Source: an uncultured Croceitalea sp.
GTDB lineage: Bacteria > Bacteroidota > Bacteroidia > Flavobacteriales > Flavobacteriaceae
Direction of reading: 5' to 3'
Assembly: GCA_947499565.1 (NCBI GenBank)
Contig: CANMOV010000004.1
Location: 1-64,000 of the forward strand
DNA length: 64,000 nucleotides
This document shows positions 8,836 to 20,027 of the stretch, in pieces. Under the pieces are notes generated by a model. That model saw only the letters and a program-made list of their open reading frames with translations, was not told the DNA's origin and ran no database searches. A program made the position numbers and the translations under genes. The first letter of the stretch is position 1; each line of letters begins with the position of its first letter.

Positions 8836-9870
8836 CTATCTAAAACCAAAATTAATTCCTGCTGTAAGTGTGCTAAACTCAGCTATGGTATAATCTACAT
8901 TTAGTCTAAAAAAGCCAAGCTTTAATTTAGTTCCTACATTAGCCGTAACTCCACTAGCTTCTCTTTCAATAGAAAAGGGGTCTGTAACAGTTTCAGAAAG
9001 TGGTCCTATCCCAGCTGTATAATTGCCTAATACATCGGTTGTAGAGTTTCCTGTTATATAACCAAAGCCTCCATAAAAATTGATTATCGGTAATCTAGTT
9101 GAAGCTACTGCAGCAAATGTCCAAGTATTAAATGTTGTTTCTATTCGCTGATCTTCCCCTGCTAAAATTCCTTGGTCCGTAAAATCATACGACGCATTCA
9201 AATTTGTGTAACCGATTACCGCAGAAATTGCTACTGGCAATATTTTATCTCCAGGAAGAATCTTGGTAAAATCATACTGAAGTCCAGCTCCAAAAAGACC
9301 AAACTCTACATCATCATCAAAATTTATATTTGGCAAGAACCTTGCTTTTACTTCAAGACCTTTAATTAAGCCTAAACTAGCTTGTAAATATGCCGTTGGT
9401 ACAAAATTTAAACCTTCTGAAGCTAAACCTGAAGGAAGCTCAAATTCTTGACGTTGGGCGGGTAAGCCTGGGCCTACTTCTGCTTCAACAAAAACACGAA
9501 CACCTTCAATATCTCCCAGGGCAGAAGAAACTAACTGTGTATCTGTTCTTGCATCACTACCTCCTACCAATTGTAAATTGGTATAATTTGCTTCATCAAA
9601 GAAAAATGCTTTTTTATCTCCTTTATTCTTAAAGCCAGTAATATTGCCAATTAGTGAAATTTCAAATCCTCCTAAAGGCTTGGCGTCTGCCGAGTTATAC
9701 CAACCATTTCCCATACTAAAAATAGCAGCCTCGGATAGTGGTCCAAAGTAATCGTTGGCAAAACGCTCTGTATCTTCCACACCAGCTGCAAATACATCAC
9801 TAAAATCGGATTGTGCCATTAATCCTAAGGAAAAACTACACATCATACTAAAAAGAACTATTCTCTTCAT
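8836..9870 (-). CDS. DUF6588-like outer-membrane beta-barrel protein
   Basis: This 344-residue protein has a Sec signal peptide (MKRIVLFSMMCSFSLGLMAQ) followed by a soluble-looking stretch and then alternating amphipathic strands ending in an aromatic residue (GINFGFR at the C-terminus), typical of outer-membrane barrels. The mature start, SDFSDVFAAGVEDTERFANDYFGPLSEA, resembles the DUF6588 family. That family name is from memory and moderately sure. It lies downstream of gyrB but is separated from it by a terminator, so it is probably its own transcript. Function is unknown. Confidence 0.6.
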   Translation of the reverse strand: MKRIVLFSMMCSFSLGLMAQSDFSDVFAAGVEDTERFANDYFGPLSEAAIFSMGNGWYNSADAKPLGGFEISLIGNITGFKNKGDKKAFFFDEANYTNLQLVGGSDARTDTQLVSSALGDIEGVRVFVEAEVGPGLPAQRQEFELPSGLASEGLNFVPTAYLQASLGLIKGLEVKARFLPNINFDDDVEFGLFGAGLQYDFTKILPGDKILPVAISAVIGYTNLNASYDFTDQGILAGEDQRIETTFNTWTFAAVASTRLPIINFYGGFGYITGNSTTDVLGNYTAGIGPLSETVTDPFSIEREASGVTANVGTKLKLGFFRLNVDYTIAEFSTLTAGINFGFR

Positions 9871-9897
9871 TTTGTAAAATTTTTCCTAAAACTAAAA

Positions 9898-9920
9898 AAC
9901 TCGCCCTGTAGGAGCGAGTT
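9898..9920. terminator. Terminator downstream of gyrB
   Basis: AACTCGC and GCGAGTT form a perfect 7-bp stem with a 9-base loop, flanked by A and T tracts on both sides. It begins 22 bases past the gyrB stop. Confidence 0.8.
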
Positions 9921-9942
9921 TTTGTTGTGAAACCGTTGTTAT

Positions 9943-11952
<2,010 letters not shown>

Positions 11953-12118
11953 CTAACTAAATTATTTTGCGTTTTTCAAATCTTACAAATATAACCAATA
12001 CCCAATAGAATTAGGGGTTTGTGCTATTTTGATACTCCCAAGTTATTAACAATAATTGTGGAAAATATTATGGTTTTTTCAAGAGAAAAATCATTTTGAA
12101 AAATAGCCCTAAAAACAT

Positions 12119-12145
12119 AAGAAGCGACATGGTATGTCGCTTCTT
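12119..12145. terminator. Strong hairpin terminator downstream of asnB
   Basis: AAGAAGCGACA and TGTCGCTTCTT form a perfect 11-bp stem with a 5-base loop. It lies about 55 bases past the asnB stop and upstream of the gyrB promoter region. Confidence 0.85.
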
Positions 12146-12200
12146 ACTGACTAATTGAAATGAAGAAAAAATTATTCCCAAGCTCACATATGGGAACAGA

Positions 12201-13871
12201 TTATTTTACATAGGCATCATCATGAACGTTAGCCACTGCCCTACCAGAAGGGTCATTCATGTTTTTAAACGCCTCATCCCATTCTAATGCTATTTTGGTA
12301 CTACAAGCTACAGAAGGTTCCTGAGGAACGCTTAAAGCGGCTGCATCTGAAGGAAAATGACCTTCGAAAATAGAACGGTAATAGTATTCTTCTTTTGATG
12401 TTGGTGTCTGAATTGGAAATTTAAAGTGTGCATTTGCTAACATTTCATCACTTACTTCAGTTGCGACCACTTCTTTTAAGGTATCAATCCAACTATATCC
12501 TACTCCATCTGAAAATTGTTCTTTTTGTCTCCAAGCAACGCTTTCTGGCAAATAGGATTCAAAAGCTTTACGAACTACCCATTTTTCCATTCGCTCACCG
12601 TTAATCATCTTATCTTTTGGATTAATGCGCATTGCAACATCCATAAATTCTTTATCTAAGAAAGGAACACGACCTTCTATACCCCAAGCTGCTAAACTTT
12701 TATTAGCACGTAAACAATCATACATATGCAACTTGTCTAATTTCCGTACAGTTTCCTCATGAAAATCTTTAGGACTAGGTGCTTTATGGAAATATAAATA
12801 CCCTCCAAATAGCTCATCTGCACCTTCTCCTGATAGTACCATCTTAATACCCATAGACTTAATTACCCTAGCCATTAAGTACATTGGTGTAGAAGCACGA
12901 ATAGTAGTAATATCATAGGTCTCTAAGTTATAAATGACATCCTTTATGGCATCTAACCCTTCCTGGATTGTAAATTTAATCTCGTGATGAACTGTACCAA
13001 TATGGTCAGCTACTTTTTGCGCTGCTGCAAGGTCAGGTGAGCCCTCCAATCCCACCGAAAAAGAGTGGAGCTGTGGCCACCAAGCATCTTTAGTGCTTCC
13101 CGATTCTATTCGTTTCTGAGAATATTTTTTAGCTACCGCAGAAGTAACTGAAGAATCTAAACCTCCAGAAAGTAAAACGCCATAAGGCACATCCGACATT
13201 AACTGTCTTTTAACGGCGGCATCCAAAGCATCATGAATTTCCTGAATACTGGTCTCATTCTCCTTTACAGCTTCATACTCCATCCAATCACGCTTATACC
13301 ATCGAACAAACTCGCCATCCGAACTATGCATATAGTGCCCAGGAGGAAATAACTCTATTTTGGAACAGGTTCCTTCCAGTGCTTTAAGCTCTGAGGCTAC
13401 ATAAAAGGTTCCATTTTTATCCCATCCAATATAAAGCGGAATAATACCCATATGGTCTCTGGCGATAAAATATTCGTCTTTCTCCGTATCATAGATAGCA
13501 AAACCAAAAATGCCGTTCATTTCGTCTATAAAATCAACACCTTTTTCTTGATATAATGCTAATATAACTTCGCAATCTGAAGCTGTCTTAAAATCATACT
13601 TTCCTTCAAACTGTTTTCTTAGCTCATTATGATTATATATTTCCCCATTAGCAGCCAATACCAACTTTTCATCAGCGCTAAACAAAGGCTGTTTGCCAGA
13701 CGCCGGATCTACAATGGCCAAACGCTCATGGGCTAAAACCGCATTTTCATTAGCGTATATACCACTCCAATCTGGTCCACGATGCCTAATTTTTTTAGAC
13801 ATTTCTAACAACTGAGGCCTAAGTACTTCGGTACTTTCCTTCACATCAAACGCACATACAATACCACACAT
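12201..13871 (-). CDS. asnB: Asparagine synthase B (glutamine-hydrolysing)
   Basis: This 556-residue cytoplasmic enzyme makes asparagine from aspartate, ATP and glutamine. The class II amidotransferase domain begins MCGIVCAF, so Cys2 is the glutaminase nucleophile once Met is removed; RHRGPDWSG and NGEIYNH follow. The synthetase domain has the ATP-pyrophosphatase loop LLSGGLDSS near residues 229-237 and the segment SGEGADELFGGY. Length matches the AsnB family. It is a single-gene transcript with its own promoter and terminator, and is oriented away from the DUF2911 gene. Confidence 0.95.
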   Translation of the reverse strand: MCGIVCAFDVKESTEVLRPQLLEMSKKIRHRGPDWSGIYANENAVLAHERLAIVDPASGKQPLFSADEKLVLAANGEIYNHNELRKQFEGKYDFKTASDCEVILALYQEKGVDFIDEMNGIFGFAIYDTEKDEYFIARDHMGIIPLYIGWDKNGTFYVASELKALEGTCSKIELFPPGHYMHSSDGEFVRWYKRDWMEYEAVKENETSIQEIHDALDAAVKRQLMSDVPYGVLLSGGLDSSVTSAVAKKYSQKRIESGSTKDAWWPQLHSFSVGLEGSPDLAAAQKVADHIGTVHHEIKFTIQEGLDAIKDVIYNLETYDITTIRASTPMYLMARVIKSMGIKMVLSGEGADELFGGYLYFHKAPSPKDFHEETVRKLDKLHMYDCLRANKSLAAWGIEGRVPFLDKEFMDVAMRINPKDKMINGERMEKWVVRKAFESYLPESVAWRQKEQFSDGVGYSWIDTLKEVVATEVSDEMLANAHFKFPIQTPTSKEEYYYRSIFEGHFPSDAAALSVPQEPSVACSTKIALEWDEAFKNMNDPSGRAVANVHDDAYVK

Positions 13872-13899
13872 AATTCTAATATTAATAACAATTTTGAAT

Positions 13900-13930
13900 C
13901 AAAAATCCATCAATAATTACACTAATCAAA
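13900..13930 (-). promoter_or_regulatory. Predicted asnB promoter
   Basis: On the minus strand TTTG (13927-13930) is followed after exactly 19 bases by GATTTTTG (13900-13907), which differs from the flavobacterial TAnnTTTG box by one base. The spacing is canonical and the asnB ATG follows about 29 bases later. Confidence 0.65.
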
Positions 13931-14164
13931 CGTTGTAAATAAATATGCTTACATATTTAAATAATAGATACCTAAATTAGATTAAATTGAAATTATTCTA
14001 GAGGTTTTGAAAATAAAACATTTCACTTTAAAAGAACTGCTTTGTGTTTTCATTAAAATTCCAGCTCTCAATACTTTCTCTAAAACAAAAACTTGAACTG
14101 ACTGTTTTTTAAAATGATTACAAACTTTAACGTCTTTTTATAAATGGTAGCTAAAAATATCAGG

Positions 14165-14172
14165 TAGTTTTG
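14165..14172 (+). promoter_or_regulatory. Predicted -7 box of the DUF2911 gene
   Basis: TAGTTTTG matches TAnnTTTG exactly and lies 22 bases before the ATG. No TTTG is present at the usual distance upstream, so the -33 element is weak or different. Confidence 0.4.
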
Positions 14173-14194
14173 GAACTTAATAAAAACCTTAATT

Positions 14195-14734
14195 ATGAAA
14201 AAAATAGTTGCTATTGCATTTTTTGCAATGACTTTAATTTTTAGTACTGAAGCTGAAGCTCAAAAATTTGGAGGATTAGATAAAAGTCCTGCTGATATTG
14301 CTTCTTTCCCTTCTAGCTACAAAGTATCTGACAAATCTGTAAAAGTTACTTACAGCAGACCTCAGCTAAAAGGACGCAGCATGTCTGAATTGGCACCTGC
14401 CGGAAAAGTATGGCGTACTGGAGCAAACGAAGCTCCTGAAATTACTTTTTATAAAGACGTGACTTTTGGTGGTAAAAGCGTAAAAGCTGGTACCTATGCA
14501 TTGTTTACTATTCCTGGCACAAATGAATGGACTGTTATTTTAAACAATAACTTAAACCAATGGGGAGCTTATTCTTATGACAATTCTGCCGATGTGGTTA
14601 GAGTTTCTGCTAAGGCAAGCTCTGATTCTGAGTCTTTAGAAGCCTTTTCTATAGCTTTTAAAGAGGTAGAAGGTGGAACTCATCTAGTTATGGGTTGGGG
14701 AACTACTCGTGTAGCTACTCCAATTATGCTTTAA
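14195..14734 (+). CDS. DUF2911 domain exported protein
   Basis: This 179-residue protein has a signal peptide ending in EAEAQ and then the DUF2911 pattern: VKVTYSRPQLKGR, GKVWRTGANEAPEITF and GKSVKAGTYALFTIP, with EWTVILNNNLNQWGAYSYD in the second half. DUF2911 proteins are common, often abundant, exported proteins of Bacteroidota with no known activity. The gene has its own -7 box and a strong terminator, so it is monocistronic. Confidence 0.88.
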   Translation: MKKIVAIAFFAMTLIFSTEAEAQKFGGLDKSPADIASFPSSYKVSDKSVKVTYSRPQLKGRSMSELAPAGKVWRTGANEAPEITFYKDVTFGGKSVKAGTYALFTIPGTNEWTVILNNNLNQWGAYSYDNSADVVRVSAKASSDSESLEAFSIAFKEVEGGTHLVMGWGTTRVATPIML

Positions 14735-14756
14735 ATTAAATAACATAAAATTTAAA

Positions 14757-14782
14757 AGCCTCTGGATAAATGTCTAGAGGCT
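14757..14782. terminator. Bidirectional hairpin terminator
   Basis: AGCCTCT and AGAGGCT form a perfect 7-bp stem followed by a T7 run on the plus strand and preceded by AAAA, which gives U residues for the minus-strand amidohydrolase transcript. Confidence 0.85.
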
Positions 14783-14804
14783 TTTTTTATAATATTTCTT
14801 ATAA

Positions 14805-16424
14805 TTACTTTACCTTCTTGCCTCCAACAAAAACCTGTTCCGCTTTAAGCTTAGGAATCGTAGTAACTGGAACTTCCATAATGTCATCACTAAGGATTAC
14901 AAAATCTGCTTTTTTGCCCACTTCTATACTACCTTTTTCATCTTCTTCAAAATTGGAGTAAGCAGCCCAAATTGTCATTCCTTTTAAAGTCTCTTCTCTA
15001 GATAAAGCATCTTTCATTTGAAAACCACCTTCCGGATAACTTTGCAAATCTTGTCTAGCAACCGCTGCATAAAATGTTAGGAACGGACTTACTTTTTCCA
15101 CCGGAAAATCAGTACCTAATGCAACCATTCCTGCCTTATCCAATAACTTTTTAAAAGCATAAGCACCTTTTACACGTTCCTCCCCCAATCTATCTTCTGC
15201 CCAGTACATATCGCTAGTGGCATGTGTAGGCTGTACTGAGGGAATAATTCCATTTTCAAAATAATCAAAATCTTGTTCAGAAATTACTTGGGCATGCTCC
15301 ACTTTCCAGCGTCTATCTTCTTTTCCTTCTAAAGCATTTTTGTAGGCTCGCAACACCACAATATTGGCAGAATCCCCAATTGCATGTGTATTCATTTGAT
15401 ATTCAGATACAGCAATTCGTTTCGCCAAAGCTTCAATATCCCCAACTGGAGTAACCATGGCACCAAAATGACCTTCTTTATCGGAATAAGGAGCTCTAAG
15501 TGCTGCTCCTCTGGAACCTAATGCTCCATCTCCATATACTTTAACAGAACGCACATTTAATTTCTCTGTTTTTACAATTCCTTTTGGAAGATAGTATTCT
15601 AAATTTTCTTGAGTATTACTAATCATAGCGTAGACTCGAATATCTAATTCTCCAGTTTGCTGAAGACTATCTATTAATTCTATGGTCGCTTTGTTTAAAC
15701 CCGCATCGTTTACAGTAGTTAAGCCATAATCAAAACAAAGTGTCTCTGCATCTTTTAATGCTTGAATTTGAGTTGCTTTACTAGGTTTAGGTATTACTGC
15801 ATCTATAAGTCCCATTGGATTGTCTACTAGCACTCCAGTAAGATTTCCATCCGCAGCTTTAACAATTTCTCCACCCACTACCTTAGTATCATTAGTTATT
15901 CCCGCTAAATCCAGTGCTTTTTGGTTTACCAAATAGGCATGACCATCTACACGTTCCAATGCTACAGGAATATTGGGAAATAATGCATCTAACTTATCTT
16001 TTGTTGGAAATTCTTTTACCTCCCAATCGTTTTGGTCCCAGCCGCGACCTTGAATGAAGTTTGAGGGTTTTTCTTTTTGAAATTCAGCTACTTTTTGCAA
16101 AATTTCATCATAACTGGTTGTTCCTCTCAGATTCACAATTTGCTGCGTTAATCCAAGACCATAAAAATGACAATGTGCATCTATTAGGCCGGGTACAATG
16201 GTTTTACCATTGGCATCTAGTATTTCTTTTGCACTATAATCCTCCAAGCTGTTCTCTGATACCGCTATAAATTCACCGTCTTTGACAGCAAAAGTTGTAG
16301 CCTTAGAAAAATTTTCATCTACCGTATAAATTTTAGCATTGTAAACGAGTAAGTCAACTTCCTCTTTTGGTGTACAGGAGAACAATAGAAAACCTACTAG
16401 GACTAAAAGTGTATATTTTTTCAT
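14805..16424 (-). CDS. YtcJ-like amidohydrolase lipoprotein
   Basis: This 539-residue protein has a lipoprotein signal (LLFSC, Cys17) and the Amidohydro_3/YtcJ arrangement: DLLVYNAKIYTVD at the start, the metal-binding HCH at residues 84-86 in PGLIDAHCHFYG, VKVYGDGALGSRGAAL in the middle, NTHAIGDSAN, EHAQVI, and a C-terminal ALGTDFPVE. Such enzymes hydrolyse amide or related bonds in the periplasm or at the surface, and the substrate is not predictable. It starts 8 bp after the stop of the DUF885 gene in the same direction, so the two are very likely co-transcribed. Confidence 0.85.
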   Translation of the reverse strand: MKKYTLLVLVGFLLFSCTPKEEVDLLVYNAKIYTVDENFSKATTFAVKDGEFIAVSENSLEDYSAKEILDANGKTIVPGLIDAHCHFYGLGLTQQIVNLRGTTSYDEILQKVAEFQKEKPSNFIQGRGWDQNDWEVKEFPTKDKLDALFPNIPVALERVDGHAYLVNQKALDLAGITNDTKVVGGEIVKAADGNLTGVLVDNPMGLIDAVIPKPSKATQIQALKDAETLCFDYGLTTVNDAGLNKATIELIDSLQQTGELDIRVYAMISNTQENLEYYLPKGIVKTEKLNVRSVKVYGDGALGSRGAALRAPYSDKEGHFGAMVTPVGDIEALAKRIAVSEYQMNTHAIGDSANIVVLRAYKNALEGKEDRRWKVEHAQVISEQDFDYFENGIIPSVQPTHATSDMYWAEDRLGEERVKGAYAFKKLLDKAGMVALGTDFPVEKVSPFLTFYAAVARQDLQSYPEGGFQMKDALSREETLKGMTIWAAYSNFEEDEKGSIEVGKKADFVILSDDIMEVPVTTIPKLKAEQVFVGGKKVK

Positions 16425-16432
16425 TTAAATAT

Positions 16433-18265
16433 TTATTTATTTTGTGCTTTAGTGGCATTAATCCAAGAATCTATTTTTTGCTCCAGAAGGATTAATGGTA
16501 AACTTCCCGAATTTAAAACCTGGTCATGAAAATCCCCTACCTTAAAATTGTTTCCTAAGGCCTTTTCTGATTTATTTCGTAGTTCACGAATTTTTAATTG
16601 TCCAATTTTATAAGATAGTGCTTGCCCTGGGGTAGCCATATACCGTTCAATCTCGGCAATGATTCCGGCTTCAGAATCTGCCTCATTCTCCAGAGAATAT
16701 TGTATCGCCTGTTCCCTAGTCCATCCTTTTGCATGGATTCCTGTATCTACTACCAATCTTATGGCACGGTGCATTTCCATACTTAACATTCCAAAATATT
16801 GGTAAGGATCTCCATATAATCCTAACTCCTTACCAAGGGATTCGGCATAAAGTGCCCAACCTTCCACAAAAACACCCATACTTTCTGGATGTAAAAATTC
16901 TGGCAAATCTGTATTTTCTTGTTGAAGTGATAATTGAAAATGATGCCCAGGTACTGCTTCATGCAAAAACAAGGCTTCGCTAGTTAATACATTAAATTCT
17001 TCTACATCAGGTATCGGCACATAAAAAACACCAGGTCTTTTTCCATCTTTTGAACCTGGAACATATTCTGCGCTTGCCGAAGCTTCCCTAAAAGCTTCCG
17101 TACGTCTAACCTCAAATCCTGCTTTAGGCCTTAAATTAAAAACCGAATCTAGTTTGGCATCTATCTTTTCTTCCATAGCTTTAAAATAGGATACCACTTG
17201 CCCAGGCTTATTAAAGGGAGCTAATTCCTTATAGGTTCTAATATGCTCGAAAAAAGCCATTAAATCTCCCTCAAAATTTAAGGCTTCCATAGCTTTTCCC
17301 ATTTCTTTTCTAATTCTAGCAACTTCATTTAAACCTAGCTGATGGATCTCGTCTGCCGTCATATTGGTAGTTGTATGCAAACGAATCAAATAATCATAAG
17401 TTTCAGAACCGTTCGGAACGGCCGAAATGCCAGAAGTAGCTCTTGCTTTAGGCAAATAACTTTTCTCTAAAAAGGTTTTTAGTTCCGCATATTTTGGAAT
17501 TATTCTTTCTGAAATAACTTTAGCATATTCCTTTGCTAGATACTCTTTATCTTCTTCGCTAAAGCTTTCTGGTATTTGATGAATAGGCTTATAAAAAAGA
17601 TGGTTTTCCAAATTATTAGAAACAAAGTTTTCTAATTGCGGAATCATTTTTATTACTAAAGATTTAGGCAATACAATATCGTTTTCCAAACCTTTTTCCA
17701 TGTTTGCCATACTAGTATCCAAAAAAGTAAGGTAATCCGCTATCCTGCTTAACCAATCCTCATAGTCTTTTACGGTTACAAAAGGATGAACGCTTGTTCC
17801 ACCTGCCAACTGAGCTACATATAAGTGTAGAGATTGAATCTGTCCTAAAGGAAAAACTGCCAACGTAGGTAAATTGTAAATTGGAGATGTTACCACCGCC
17901 AATTCTTTTTCTAACCCTTCTTTTTTAATACTACAATCCCACTCCATAGTACCTAAAGCCAGATATTGGGTCTCATTTAATCCTGTAGTATCAATATTAG
18001 CTATTCGCTCTAAAAAGGCAGTATACTCTTGTACTAATTTTTCTTGATATGCTTCTGAAACATAATCAGCTATAGTGTCATTATAAACTGCATAACCCGC
18101 TTTTGTAGCTTCAATAGGGTTAATTATAAGTTTAAACTCTTGAAAATCCTTAAAAAGTAATTCTAAGTCAGTAGATGTTTGCCTATGGTTGGATTTGTTG
18201 GTTTTCTTGCACGCAAGAAAAAAAATAAAACAAGAAAATAGCAGTACAGTAAATTGCTTGGTCAT
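16433..18265 (-). CDS. DUF885 metallohydrolase lipoprotein
   Basis: This 610-residue protein has a lipobox (FFLACK, Cys19) and the DUF885 hallmark HEAVPGHHFQ near residue 435, a zinc-binding HExxGHH-type motif, followed by MGVFVEGWALYAE. The family resembles carboxypeptidase-like metallopeptidases, and proteolysis is likely but the substrate is unknown. Length matches the family. It is upstream of the YtcJ-like amidohydrolase, and both are exported hydrolases, which suggests joint breakdown of amide-bonded compounds (inference). Confidence 0.85.
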   Translation of the reverse strand: MTKQFTVLLFSCFIFFLACKKTNKSNHRQTSTDLELLFKDFQEFKLIINPIEATKAGYAVYNDTIADYVSEAYQEKLVQEYTAFLERIANIDTTGLNETQYLALGTMEWDCSIKKEGLEKELAVVTSPIYNLPTLAVFPLGQIQSLHLYVAQLAGGTSVHPFVTVKDYEDWLSRIADYLTFLDTSMANMEKGLENDIVLPKSLVIKMIPQLENFVSNNLENHLFYKPIHQIPESFSEEDKEYLAKEYAKVISERIIPKYAELKTFLEKSYLPKARATSGISAVPNGSETYDYLIRLHTTTNMTADEIHQLGLNEVARIRKEMGKAMEALNFEGDLMAFFEHIRTYKELAPFNKPGQVVSYFKAMEEKIDAKLDSVFNLRPKAGFEVRRTEAFREASASAEYVPGSKDGKRPGVFYVPIPDVEEFNVLTSEALFLHEAVPGHHFQLSLQQENTDLPEFLHPESMGVFVEGWALYAESLGKELGLYGDPYQYFGMLSMEMHRAIRLVVDTGIHAKGWTREQAIQYSLENEADSEAGIIAEIERYMATPGQALSYKIGQLKIRELRNKSEKALGNNFKVGDFHDQVLNSGSLPLILLEQKIDSWINATKAQNK

Positions 18266-18385
18266 TTTAAGGCTTTAGCTCAAAAATAAGCAATTGCAAT
18301 TAGCTATCAACTTTCATTTTTCGATAAATGAAAACTTGTATTAGTGCTTTAAATAGTGATTAAAAATTCCGAGAAATCTGTTCTA

Positions 18386-19465
18386 TTAATCGTTGAATTT
18401 GGTCATTACAAATTCTACCCTACGGTTTTTCTCTTTTATTCTTCCGTTTCTAAGTGGTTGAGCATCGCCTGCACCTTCCCAAACAACACGATTATCATCT
18501 ATACCAAGTTTTTTTAGGTATAATGCAACTGCTCTTGCTCTTAATGAAGATATAAATTTATTGTACTCAGGATTCCCTAAATTATCGGAATGGCCAGTAA
18601 TCTTCATCTGTACCTCGGCATTTTCTTTAAGGAACTTAAAAATCTTTTTAACACTAGCTATTGCCTCCTTGTCTAATTCGTATCCTTTTGGTTCAAATGG
18701 ATTACGTTCTAAAACATAAATCTTATCTTCTTCATAATTTATTCTTGGTTGCTCCTCAAGCATAAAATCATCTACATAATAATAGGAGAAATCTTTAGAA
18801 AGCACTGGTTTTTCAGTCTTTAGCAATTGGGTGTTATTGTTGTCCTGAAAATTCCCAACAATAATATGCTCCTCAAAACCTTTTGCTTCAAATTCCCCAG
18901 ACAGTGTTATCCAACCATCTGTGTCTGCCATTGATTTGTCTGGTGAGAGTTTTACTTCATGAAACTCAATACCATCTTGTAAATTTAATCTTGAAGCCGT
19001 TAAAGCAGAACTATTTGGAACCCTTACTTTAGTATTGGTTAATACAATTGACATGTTTTTTAAAGCCAAACTAGAAGCCTCTGCTAAACTTACCTTAAAC
19101 GAAACTTTGTAAGGAAATTTTTCTCTAAGTGTTTTTGAGGTGTTTAGTTGAATGTATTCACGATAGTCGTTTAACGCATAGAAATAAAGTCCCGCGTAAC
19201 CAGCCCCTTCAATAGCCTTTTGCTCCCCCTTAAAATTAGATGGTATACTAAAATCACCTGTGCCACAGGTATTAAAATAATCCCCTGAACTAGATGTAGG
19301 AAGGGAAACATCTTCTACTAAAACATTAAAGTTTGTAATATTTGTTGGACAAGCTTTATTGTTTTCAAAGCCTGGATTTAAAATTAGGTTCTGACCATTT
19401 AAAGAGGCACTGCAGATAACACAAAAACCTACAATTGATAAAATACGAGAATAAAAATGCACCAT
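18386..19465 (-). CDS. OmpA-family outer-membrane protein, paralogue 1
   Basis: This 359-residue protein has a signal peptide ending near SLNGQN, an N-terminal beta-rich carbohydrate-binding-like region (NLILNPGFENNKACPTNI, LYFYALNDYREYIQ), and a C-terminal OmpA peptidoglycan-binding domain from about residue 250 (GHSDNLGNPEYNKFISSLRA, KEKNRRVEF). It probably tethers the outer membrane or a surface structure to peptidoglycan. A close paralogue of the same length lies 0.6 kb away on the same strand, with a small opposite-strand gene between them. Confidence 0.85.
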   Translation of the reverse strand: MVHFYSRILSIVGFCVICSASLNGQNLILNPGFENNKACPTNITNFNVLVEDVSLPTSSSGDYFNTCGTGDFSIPSNFKGEQKAIEGAGYAGLYFYALNDYREYIQLNTSKTLREKFPYKVSFKVSLAEASSLALKNMSIVLTNTKVRVPNSSALTASRLNLQDGIEFHEVKLSPDKSMADTDGWITLSGEFEAKGFEEHIIVGNFQDNNNTQLLKTEKPVLSKDFSYYYVDDFMLEEQPRINYEEDKIYVLERNPFEPKGYELDKEAIASVKKIFKFLKENAEVQMKITGHSDNLGNPEYNKFISSLRARAVALYLKKLGIDDNRVVWEGAGDAQPLRNGRIKEKNRRVEFVMTKFND

Positions 19466-19622
19466 ACTATTATGTCTTTTTTCGGTTCTCGTACCGCTTT
19501 AAAAACGTTACTTTTTAGCTAATATTGTTTCCTTTCATACTTTTGGTTTTAAAAAACATTTAATTGTTTCTTACATACTAATTCTCAATAAAATACGTTA
19601 TCATACTCCAAATCTTACGAAA

Positions 19623-20027
19623 ATGCACAAATTAACCCTTGTGCTCCTATTAGCATTTTTTTCTGCCTTTGGCTATAGTCAAAATACAGTAACGGGGAAA
19701 ATTGTTGATGAGCTAGGACTTCCTATTTACCTAGCATCTGTTGAAATTGATCAAACAGGTGAGGTAGTCTATACCGATTATGATGGTAACTTCTCACTTA
19801 CCAGTAAGAAAGGCTTTCATTGGAAAATAAATATAACTTCTACCGGCTATAAACCAGAGTCATTTTTTGTTTTAAGTAATGGTAAAACAGAAAGTTTAAT
19901 GCTTGAGTATAATGAGAAGATGAAAAAACTTCTCAACGAAAACTCTAAGCTTTCAAACAATTCTTATGGGTTCTTATTTAAAAAACCGACGCTATACTTT
20001 AAATTATCTCAGCCTTTAACGCACTAA
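19623..20027 (+). CDS. Small secreted carboxypeptidase-regulatory-like domain protein
   Basis: This 134-residue protein has a signal peptide (ending GYSQ) and a single CarboxypepD_reg-like beta-sandwich: NTVTGKIVDELGLPIYLASV, then VYTDYDGNFSL and KINITSTGYKP. In Bacteroidota this domain usually heads TonB-dependent receptors, but here no barrel follows. The short C-terminal tail is Lys/Asn/Ser-rich. It lies between two OmpA paralogues on the opposite strand, and its stop overlaps the tail of the second by four bases. Confidence 0.7.
   Translation: MHKLTLVLLLAFFSAFGYSQNTVTGKIVDELGLPIYLASVEIDQTGEVVYTDYDGNFSLTSKKGFHWKINITSTGYKPESFFVLSNGKTESLMLEYNEKMKKLLNENSKLSNNSYGFLFKKPTLYFKLSQPLTH

Larger units (their letters stand above)
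13872..14194. other. Intergenic region between asnB and the DUF2911 gene
   Basis: This 323-base AT-rich stretch has no credible reading frame. It holds the asnB promoter at its left end and a -7 box for the DUF2911 gene at its right end. I see no hairpin or repeat in between. Confidence 0.6.
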
